Positions 1-7,355 of a stretch of 12,602 bases of DNA are shown piece by piece. A program made the translations under genes and the position numbers. Position 1 is the stretch's first letter. Each line of letters opens with the position of its first letter. The notes under the pieces are model-generated. The model searched no databases. It had not been told where the DNA came from and worked only from the letters and a program-made list of their open reading frames with translations. This DNA is from Synura sp. LO234KE (Eukaryota > Sar > Synurophyceae > Synurales > Mallomonadaceae), in the NCBI GenBank assembly GCA_015143735.1, contig VKHC01000387.1:1-12602 (forward strand), in the 5' to 3' direction.

Positions 1-767
1 CGTGTGAATGGAATTGCATATTCTAATAAACTTGGTGAAGGAATCCGGATTGCGTCTTTGCCGGAACTTGGACCAGGCGGAAGTTGGAGCACTTGCATGA
101 TAGGATGCTCGCAAAACCCTCCTCAGGATGTTGCGCACGTTCAGTTTCAGGCACGGATTGCATTTAAACTCGTATGGTAAGTCGATAATTAGAGATTTTA
201 TTATTCTCGCTTCAATAAATAAAGAAACCAAGTAATCAGCATTATTTCCCTGCAGAATGGAAAGTGTATTGAATGCCATATATTTGCTTGCAGCGATGAG
301 TCATGGTGCTATAGATTTAGTTCACTAATGACGAATTTGCCTCTGTTCTCATTCGCGTTTTTTTTCCGCTTTGATTAGGGTTCCTCCAGACTTCAACCGG
401 TTCGTCCTGGTTGACGACGATGGTGCATTGTTGGCAGCGGTAAGGCGATCGTGAATATGGTTGCTGACATGAACACTATCCCTTTACTTTCAAGACTTCA
501 TCATTCACATCCTATTGATCTCGTTCCTCTTCATGATATCAGGAGAGTGGGGGTACAACAATATGTACTAAGCAGAACTATCTCTCATCACTCCACCACG
601 TGATCTCACCATTGTAACTTGGATGGCGTTGGTTGTAGGGCTCTCCCACTGGAGCGCTGCCGCATATCAGTGAACGAATGAGGAACTACCGCACTGTTCA
701 GGGAAGCAAATACGCTCGGGCCGCGGATGAGATGAGCAATTCTGTTGGCACTCCATCGACACTTTGA
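1..767 (+). CDS. 3' end of an unrecognised spliced gene (partial; exons <1..176, 379..439, 639..767)
   Basis: I read three exons in one continuous frame: 1-176, 379-439 and 639-767, ending in TGA at 765-767. Donors are GTAAGT at 177 and GTAAGG at 440; acceptors are TTAG ending at 378 and GTAG ending at 638. The introns (202 and 199 nt) contain stops in the reading frame. The phases match: TG|G restores a Trp codon at the first junction and the second is phase 0. The visible 121 residues start upstream of the window. They contain GGSWSTCMIGCSQNPPQ, a beta-strand-like stretch (AHVQFQARIAFKLVW), an acidic VDDDGALLAAG turn and a polar Ser/Thr-rich tail. The alternation of hydrophobic residues suggests a beta-rich C-terminal domain, but I do not recognise the family. 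It is convergent with the tentative minus-strand gene at 918-1750. Splice structure is fairly secure; function is unknown. Confidence 0.68.
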
Positions 768-917
768 TGCGCGAATCAAAGTCTTGTTTTTAATTTACTC
801 CGCGGTGTTCCCGTGTCTGTGTCAAGGGCGCCAAGTTTCGCCAACCTTTACGTCAATAACAAGTTGAAGTGTGCGTGACATTGCTCTTTTTTTGTGCTCA
901 TAATTATATTTAATATT

Positions 918-1750
918 TTAAAAGTAGTATTTTTCAATCCTAGCTCCCACTCCCTTTAGCACACCTTTGCCAAACCGCTCGTACGATGTGATGATTGCTT
1001 CTAGTAACCGACCCTCCTCGTCAACAACTGATAGTATAGTCAGGTAGTAGCACCAACAAGAGGCGGAGCGCTTATCCCATCTGCCAACGAACAACCACAC
1101 CAGCAGCGCGTTTTATTCTTTAATACCTTGTTGGTTAGGCTCCTTCGCTTTGGAGGCGCGGAAAGACGAATAGTGACCGCTTACTCGTTCCTGCAGTGGG
1201 TGCTTCTTTCGACGGGCGAGGGGGAGAAACAAATATTGACTGCTGCCAACCAGCCAGCCAAGGAATAAGCAGGCGGTGGTACTCGTTCGTTTGCGCTCCA
1301 AATGCTTGCTGCTTTCTACCTCACAAAAGGTGCTAGCTCACTAGGATGCTGCGCCTCTGCCTCGTCAGTAGTAGAATTATTTTAAAGGAAGTCAGTTATC
1401 TTATTATTCGTATAAATACAGTACACAAAAATTGCATCCTGTCTGCGGTGAATTTGATTGCAAACACTTCAGACAAATAGGAAATGCAAGAGACATACAG
1501 CCAATTATCACCTTTGGCCTTGGAGAAAATCGATAACAAAGTAAAAACACTGATGTAAGAAATTCGAGGGAGTGATTTACAGCAACCTCAAAGATTCGTC
1601 GCTTTCTACAGGACTATCTATCACATTTACATTCGTCAGGATCAGCATACACTGCATCAAACGAAATACCACAGGATTTATACTGTAAAGTATATCAGGG
1701 GAGGGACACTGTCCAGAGCCCGCATCCGTTGATCTGGAGTGCACCGCCAT
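918..1750 (-). CDS. Tentative six-exon gene, 167 aa, function unknown
   Basis: On the minus strand one frame can be followed through complement(918..1027, 1127..1242, 1320..1360, 1427..1442, 1499..1549, 1581..1750), from ATG at 1750-1748 to TAA at 920-918, with all phases agreeing (504 nt). An in-frame TGA lies upstream of the ATG. The product looks helical: PDILYSINPVVFRLMQCM, then SDESLRLLVFTLLSIFSKAK, a basic middle (LARRKKHPLQER) and a C-terminus ending SYERFGKGVLKGVGARIEKY. I do not recognise it. Weak points are a 31-nt intron (1550-1580), a 16-nt exon, a GTGTAC donor and a GAG acceptor (intron 1361-1426). Firmer parts are the last exon, with a CTGAC branch-site-like element before its acceptor, the 56-nt intron 1443-1498 (GTATGT...GCAG), and the tandem acceptor CAGCAG near 1240-1245. 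The gene starts about 100 bp beyond the stop of the next minus-strand gene. Some exons may be wrong, or the whole may be a chance assembly. Confidence 0.38.
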
Positions 1751-1856
1751 CTGTTCCTTGTGCCTGCCTCAGGAATGGCAGAGAGTATGATGTACACATA
1801 CGTCACTCGTATCCATATCGCCGCCCTGTGACCACGACCGTGACGCACACTGTTCG

Positions 1857-4377
1857 TCACGTCCCCGTCCTCTTCTTCAACTCCTCCCTGGTGGCGACGA
1901 GCTGAGCCCACAACGCAGACACGACCACGTCGTCCAAGTAAGGCCCGACGTCGTCCAGGGTCAATGGAGCGGGAGTAGCAACGTGATGGGACACCTCCTC
2001 CCCACCAGACGTAGGTGTAGGTGTAGGTGGGTGAACGGGATGTAACAGGTGCACATGAGGTTCCAACGGTTGCAGGTCCACGGGTATAACGGTTACATTT
2101 CCCTCCTCGCGTGTCACAGTCACAGAGTCAGTGGGGACTGGACGCATGAGAGCAGAAGCGGACGATGAGCCTACGGGAGTACAGTCGTCCGCACGGACTG
2201 CTCCTACATCCAAGGGCGCAATATTACCGTTCCCGTTATTGAGATAGTCTCTGTCTGTTCCCACGCTCAGCGGTTTCAAGTCTGAGTCGGTGACCGACAC
2301 ACCGTTTACGTCACCGCTGACGTCAGATACGACTTCAACTGTGACAGGAGGCAGAACACTCGCGGATTGGGTCAGGTTCTGCGCCGCGGACCTCGAGCCC
2401 TCCTCCAATACAGAAGTACCCGCGGTCAATGTCGACTCGTGAGCTACTGTATGAGGATGATGTACTCCTTCCTCTGCATCAGAACTGTGAATGGCCTCAG
2501 CCTCCGAGTCTGAATCTGAACTGGCGTAGAACGGCGAAGGGGCGGGGGCGGTGGATGCTACAGTAGGTTGATCGTAGGCAGAGGAAAGGGTTGTTTGAAC
2601 CCGGGGCTCTTCCAGTGTGGCCTCCCCTCTCCCCGTTCTGTCCTTTTCCCCAGTGAATGGCTCCACGTGTGGCTCGAGGCTAGCGGGATCTGATTAGTGA
2701 GAATGATCGTCAGAGTAATTTAGAAAGAATCTATCTGATTTCATTTTGTACTCAATATACCCCATAGAAACCATCCCATTACGGTGCTTACGTACAACTG
2801 CAGAAGTAGAATCATATTCCATGATAACAATGCAAATCAGTGAAGATGCTTGAGATTTGAATACACACACATACACACAAACACACATACATACACACAC
2901 TAACACACCTACCTGTAGGAGGTCCACTTGGAAGGCAGGTACTTGCGTCCGCTTCGTTTGCCGGCGCAGGATACGCGTAGCTTGAGTTGACGGAAACGGA
3001 TGAGTCGGGGGATAACACAAAGTCAAACCGTATGCTACTGTCGCTCTCGTTGGCACTAGTGTGATCAAGATCAGCACGATTATGTACATGATCGTCAGCC
3101 AACAGCAAAGGTTTGGAAGGCTCCAGAGGCGAGGATGAGAGTTGGATAGGGGGAGGCGTTGAGGGCGGTTCCACCGTACCACCATCACTAGTCGCCCTTA
3201 TCTCCTCCTTCTGAGCAGCTGTCACGTCATTCTCCTCTTGTTTGGCGTCTGTATGGGGTAAACAAACAGTATTGTTCAAAGTAAAAAACTTAGCCTTGCA
3301 AATACATAACAGGCATTCATACAAATTACTAAGAATCACTCTAATGACCCAGATTGGCAGATCCCACTAGGTTGCGGGCTAGCGCAATAGAGCGGTTGTG
3401 AGGATAGCCAGGGATAATGATATTCCATAAATTATCGCGCAGTGCCGGGGTGAAGTCTATCTATTACATGATTTAAAATCGAATAAATAATGCAGAAAGG
3501 TTTTGTTGTGATGAATGCGGGAAGATGTGAGATTGTTTCGACACCCAAATCGATAATGGTAGGCGGGCACAGAGTATGTTGAAGATTTGATTGGGGACTT
3601 TCGCTATTAATGCAACTAAACTAGACAATAAGATTTCTTGCAAAATTTACAGGTCATTATCTTGAATTCAGAAATAGACTTACCATGCCGTTGGAGATTC
3701 AAGCTTGAATAAGATTTGCTATCATATCCATATGCTTGGTCGTTTTCTGGAGGGAAGACTTCGAATGAAGTGATAAATTTTCCAGGTGCTGTCTTGCCGT
3801 GAGCCTTTCTCTTTTTATCGTAGCTGCTAATCATCTGATCGTATTTTCGCAATAATTGTTCTGTCCTCCTGTCCAGCTCTGAGAAATCGGGGCTATCTAA
3901 TGAAACAATTGCACTATCCAATCCTACAAGCCTTCGATTCGATTCATTTTGTCCATCATTTACTTGTTCGTCAGTATCCGAATAATCAAATTTAGGCCCA
4001 AGGGGGTGATATATTTTACTATCTGAATCAGGCGCCGAATCCTTAGCCTTTCTCGCCCGACGTATATTTCCTCGGATTGATTTGAGTGAGGAAGTCATAG
4101 AAATTTGATCTGTTGCTCTCAAGATGGAAAGAGAGCCTGAGGCACCTACATCTTTTATCTCTTCAGCTTTAAGACCTTTTTTCGGTACAGCTTCATTTGG
4201 TACACTATCTAAATTACTTCGTTGGGAAGACTTAAGAGCCATCTTCTGGTTTTGATCAAGCCACCAAAAGTCCTCTCTTTTTGGCTTGATTCTTTCCTCT
4301 TCCGACAACGGAGCTTCTTCACGAAATCTCCGAATGAAAGATCGGATCGTCGATTGTTCCACATTACTTTTCTTCAT
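1857..4377 (-). CDS. PROSER3-like disordered protein with RFR/DFWWL motif (exons 1857..2689, 2913..3248, 3684..4377)
   Basis: The gene has three exons on the minus strand and encodes 620 residues. The start is ATG 4377-4375; an in-frame TGA at 4401-4399 with no ATG in between fixes it. Introns are 3249-3683 (GTAAGT...ACAG) and 2690-2912 (GTAGGT...TCAG); both are phase 1 and each junction makes an Asp codon. Residues 14-40 carry the signature: FIRRFREEAP, then LSEEER, then DFWWL. This spacing recalls the N-terminal region of animal PROSER3 (C19orf55). Residues about 161-185 form a predicted helix with ELDRRTEQLLRKYDQM, which may match a leucine-rich stretch in that family. The rest is low complexity: acidic/Ser runs (SSDSDSEAEA), a PTPTPT repeat and His/Pro stretches. 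The C-terminus (LDDVVVSALWAQLVATREEL) may be one helix. No catalytic motif is visible. The assignment is from remembered motif similarity; a role at centrosome or cilium would be inference from PROSER3. Confidence 0.82.
2010..2031. repeat. Short GTAGGT tandem repeat inside coding sequence
   Basis: Three tandem copies of a GTAGGT hexamer lie in the last exon of the minus-strand gene. On the coding strand they encode a Pro-Thr dipeptide run (PTPTPT). This is an ordinary in-frame minisatellite in a disordered region. Confidence 0.7.
2861..2908. repeat. AC/GT-rich microsatellite just inside intron 2 of the PROSER3-like gene
   Basis: Repeated ACACAC/ATACAC units run between 2861 and 2908. On the transcribed (minus) strand this is a GT-rich tract beginning only a few bases after the GTAGGT donor at 2912. 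The tract is imperfect, with AT and AA interruptions, so it is an aged microsatellite. Its position could affect splice-site choice, but nothing in the sequence proves that. Confidence 0.85.
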
Positions 4378-4492
4378 CAAATTTATATTTACATGTAGTC
4401 ACGCAGGGAAAAACGTTTTAAAATTCTAGTTCAAGAAACTGCACAGCAAGTAAAAAATATTAGTGGTGTAGAGCTCTATCTACTAAGGAAGT
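4378..4492. promoter_or_regulatory. Shared divergent promoter between the PROSER3-like gene and NOP10
   Basis: Only 115 bp separate the start codons of the minus-strand PROSER3-like gene (4377) and plus-strand NOP10 (4493), so both 5' UTRs and core promoters must fit here unless transcription begins inside a neighbour. The interval is AT-rich. I see no convincing TATA box in either orientation and no recognisable factor site. Confidence 0.6.
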
Positions 4493-4876
4493 ATGCATTT
4501 AATGTACTATTTGGATGAGAATGGGGATAGGGTCTACACTCTGAAGGTAAGGGAGTTGGGCAATCAGTTCTCTGCACATTTTGAACTTAATATTTAACAT
4601 ATTCTTTATTTTGTTTTTGTGCGCATACCAGAAATCTGATGCAAATGGAAATCCAACAATATCGGCCCATCCAGGTATTCTTTACTCTTCATTTAAAGAA
4701 ATCAATTACTCTAAACGCGTGAATTAGCTCGATTTTCTCCCGACGATAAATTCTCTAAAGAAAGGATTACCTGCAAAAAACGTTTCAACATTCTTCCAAC
4801 ACAGGTAATTCTGATATCTTTTTGCAGATATAAGTGTTTCATATCTTCGTTGTAGCTGCCTCCGAAAGTTTACTGA
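4493..4876 (+). CDS. NOP10: H/ACA ribonucleoprotein complex subunit NOP10 (exons 4493..4546, 4632..4674, 4728..4804, 4856..4876)
   Basis: Four short exons join to a 64-residue protein, the same length as human NOP10. The N-terminus [18 protein letters not shown], then [17 protein letters not shown], then [10 protein letters not shown] are family hallmarks and align without gaps apart from the variable loop after YTLK. Introns are 85, 53 and 51 nt with donors GTAAGG, GTATTC and GTAATT. The protein is a small core subunit of H/ACA snoRNPs, where with the Cbf5/dyskerin pseudouridine synthase, NHP2 and GAR1 it directs pseudouridylation of rRNA and snRNA in nucleolus and Cajal bodies; in animals it is also part of telomerase RNP. 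For the last intron I chose the acceptor at 4855 because LPPKVY matches the length of the human tail. The acceptor TTGCAG ending at 4827 has a better pyrimidine tract and would end the protein after one more residue, close to the yeast length. Identification is secure. Confidence 0.96.
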
Positions 4877-5038
4877 GTACCTCCAGGCTTCAGGATACAC
4901 TCTTTGCAGTTAAACTTCTCGAAGTTTTCAACTTGTCCTCAGGGAATATGAACTAAATTTATATTATACGTCTATAAATGTTCTCTTGGCTTCTAGTCTG
5001 CTTTATAAAAGGAAATATTTCGGTGTTTTACTGACGGT

Positions 5039-5092
5039 CGGAGTCGCACTTTCCCTGCAGCGAATCGAATTGAGGGAAAGGTCCGGTTTTTT
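5039..5092 (+). other. Hairpin followed by T6, downstream of a TATA-like box
   Basis: CTTTCCCT at 5049-5056 pairs perfectly with AGGGAAAG at 5073-5080. An outer stem CGGA (5039-5042) pairs with TCCG (5082-5085), with a U-G pair possible beyond it. TTTTTT follows at 5087-5092, and TATAAAA lies at 5004-5010. This arrangement (TATA, structured segment, T run) is what a short Pol III transcript would show. I do not recognise a known RNA and see no clear A and B boxes, so it is only a candidate. Confidence 0.3.
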
Positions 5093-5256
5093 AGCTCTCC
5101 AGAGTCTTGAAATGAAATTCACCCGAAAGAAACAAGCTACAATATAATTTGTAAATTTTAAATTGCTTTAGTGTGAATGGTTGCCTAAAAGTGCTCGGTA
5201 CGTGTCGTATACTTCTTAGCACGGATTAGTAGCGACGTAGTCGTATGACCATAGTA

Positions 5257-5290
5257 GGCCGGTACATCATAGAGTATTTTTCTACCGGCC
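5257..5290. repeat. Perfect 8-bp inverted repeat (GGCCGGTA / TACCGGCC)
   Basis: GGCCGGTA at 5257-5264 and TACCGGCC at 5283-5290 are exact reverse complements separated by an AT-rich 18-nt spacer. The GC-rich stem contrasts with its surroundings. Function unknown; it is not followed by a long T run. Confidence 0.7.
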
Positions 5291-5345
5291 CAGGTCACCA
5301 CAAGCTCTCCTTGGCTGCAATAAACACTACCTACTCGCACATCCA

Positions 5346-5711
5346 CCCCCTATTACTGGCTAGTGGTAGTTAGCCTAGTACTAGCTAACAGCTTCTGACC
5401 GGCATGTATACTAGCCGCGGTAGTGATCATGGCTGGTTTATGTGCTAGACCTACAATGTTTGTTGTTGAAGAGTGAATAGAGTTTCGAGGGTGGCGAGGT
5501 ATTGAAGAAACAAAAAATAAATACCATCGACCAGCCACAAGAAGAATGCGTTCCACACCAGCAATGATCAAGATATTTGCTCCTGGTGGCTGGATAATGG
5601 ACCTCGACAAGCAGGCTGCCGCGGTCATTATATCGTGTTATACGGGAGTGGTACTAGTGAGGAGAAGGACCACCTTGCTTAAAAACTACACCACTAGCTA
5701 TCAGTGGGGGG
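5346..5711. mobile_element. Imperfect terminal inverted repeat pair, possible degenerate MITE
   Basis: The left arm reads CCCCC (5346-5350), ACTG (5355-5358), GCTAGTGGT (5359-5367), AGTT (5368-5371). The right arm carries the reverse complements in mirrored order: AACT (5684-5687), ACCACTAGC (5690-5698), CAGT (5702-5705), GGGGGG (5706-5711). Small gaps separate the blocks. A second pair, TGGCTGGT (5430-5437) and ACCAGCCA (5530-5537), and the palindrome CTAGTACTAG (5375-5384) lie inside. No transposase frame is present and I could not identify a target-site duplication. A non-autonomous foldback or MITE of about 366 bp is the likeliest reading. Confidence 0.35.
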
Positions 5712-7218
5712 AACAAAGCAATATTAGAAAGCATCAAGAAGATGCTCAAGACTTTTACTGAGCCCTGATGGTCACCACAGACAAAATGCTGTCTATAAGC
5801 TGTCAATTTTATGAGGATTGTAAATCATCCATTTTCTTCGCACTTCAACCGAGCACCAAAAGAACAAATAGAGCACTTAAAGTATGTTTCTTCATTCTTT
5901 ATGTAGTGAACAAATATTCAGCCATTTCTTATTTATGGTAAAAAAAATTAATATTAAAATGTATTGGTTTAGAATAATCAAAAGTTTATGTTGCTTTAGA
6001 ATATTCTAGAGCGAAGTACTACAGAATGTGTTAATTCATTTTACGACTCGCTTCCATTACCAATGCACTAACAGCAAAATGGATTATAAACTGGGTTAAT
6101 ATTGACAAGAGACGGTCAAGGGTGAAGCGGAAACAATTGCTTGAGAGGAGGGAAATCATTCAAGTGTGCCATCACTGGATGGTTTTCGTATCAACTAGGA
6201 AATATGGTCATTTGAATCGTTATTCGCGTAGGGTCTCCTCGGAAGGTGTATGGTCTTCTCTCATTAATTGGGAGACATGGTCCTTCTTCTGTCGCGAGGA
6301 AACATGGGTGGTGCCAAAGATAGCAGAGTCGGTATTAGGTGGGAGCAGGCGCAGAAGGGGGTGGGGGATAGTTCCGGCGATTATGGGGTGCATTGGACAG
6401 GAGAGATCTGCACAGAGTTCAAGTAGTTGCCAATTAAGTGTGACCCAGACAGGTTGAATCAGAATGAAGGCAGAGTCCGGGGGGCGGGTACAGTAGGAGT
6501 GGAAACGCATCGGATAAATTGGATGATGTTCTCCTTTCAGATCGTCGGATTCTATTGATTAGGTTCGATGGGGTAGGGCAAAGGCATGCCCTTGCGGAAT
6601 AGAGGAGTGTCTGATGTGGGAAAGCGGTACGGTAACCGAAAGCCCAATAAGATATTTGGACCGAGGGTTGTCCAAATTTGGAGAGGAGGGAGTTGAAAAT
6701 GACTCTAAGGGTTCAAGAGATAGGGAGTGGAAGATAGGGAGGTCAACTGTATATCATTGAAGATACATCTACTTCGTGTCATGGCCGAACGCCGATCTCT
6801 GGTCGTTCACTTTCGTTTCAAAACTATCCTATAGAGACACCGGCTACTTTATAATGTCCGTTATAAAACTGTTGCTAAGTCTCATGGAAGTAAAGCGAGA
6901 AATTAGTACAAAAACCTTGAATTAACCAATATAACTCGTAAAATAAATTGAAGCTTCAATTCGTTACGACGAGAAGGGAAGACAACAAACTGCAGAGGCA
7001 ACATATATTCCAGGTATTTCAAGCGCCACAAGATCGCAGCAGATATGAAACTCAGGAGAATTTAAAATGCAGTCGGTTTACATGGAGCTTTAGATCAGGA
7101 TCATTACCAACCAATCTGCAAAGACGAACATGGACAAATTCTATAAAAATAAATAAAGTTTAAACCAAGTCAAATAAGAAACCAAAGCATATTGCAACAG
7201 CTAATTCATATTTAATAC

Positions 7219-7256
7219 CATGAAATATTACTTATTTCATGAAATAACATATTTCA
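7219..7256. promoter_or_regulatory. Four alternating TGAAATA / TATTTCA sites upstream of the methyltransferase gene
   Basis: TGAAATA occurs at 7221-7227 and 7240-7246, and its reverse complement TATTTCA at 7233-7239 and 7250-7256. The middle two abut to form a perfect 14-bp palindrome (7233-7246); the first two form a perfect 9-bp stem, CATGAAATA/TATTTCATG, with a 5-nt spacer. The cluster ends 99 bp before the ATG at 7356, so it is placed as a cis-regulatory array for that gene. The factor is unknown. TTCATGAA resembles a heat-shock-element core, but the other units lack 5-bp spacing. Confidence 0.4.
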
Positions 7257-7355
7257 ATCAAATAGAGCAATATCAAGCGTTATTATCGTCCGAGCGAAGT
7301 AAAAGATTCCACGACCCCACCCCACAAATTGAGAATATTTTCTTTAACATTGTTA

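Larger units (their letters stand above)
4877..7355. other. 2.5-kb interval with no defensible gene
   Basis: No open frame here can be tied to a known family. Exon-like stretches that could be chance are: a plus frame from a good CTCAG acceptor (ends 4942) to TAA at 5145-5147 with hydrophobic content; a plus frame 6761-6925 containing SWPNADLWSFTF; and plus frames ending at 7155-7163 next to overlapping AATAAA hexamers (7148-7157). Between about 6240 and 6730 the plus strand is G-rich and purine-rich. The structures I can document are listed separately: the hairpin at 5039-5092, the stem at 5257-5290, the inverted repeat at 5346-5711 and the TGAAATA sites at 7219-7256. Confidence 0.6.

Noticed and set aside
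2694-3339. 164- and 175-codon minus ORFs extending beyond exon 2 of the PROSER3-like gene
   Set aside because: The 164-codon frame is out of phase with the gene. The 175-codon frame contains the true exon 2 but its two ends read through introns, including the GT microsatellite.
4943-5147. Plus-strand open frame after a good CTCAG acceptor, with hydrophobic content
   Set aside because: No upstream exon joins it in frame, its only ATG is near the end, and open frames of this length are expected by chance here.
5353-5761. ORFs of 91 (minus) and 71 (plus) codons
   Set aside because: They overlap each other on opposite strands within the inverted-repeat segment and resemble nothing known.
6122-6510. 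Overlapping ORFs of 111 (plus) and 96 (minus) codons
   Set aside because: Both lie in a G-rich plus-strand stretch poor in stops. Neither shows a domain, a plausible hydrophobic core or splice context.
6761-6925. 55-codon plus frame with protein-like composition (SWPNADLWSFTF)
   Set aside because: No credible start, partner exon or family match; kept only as a note in the intergenic entry.
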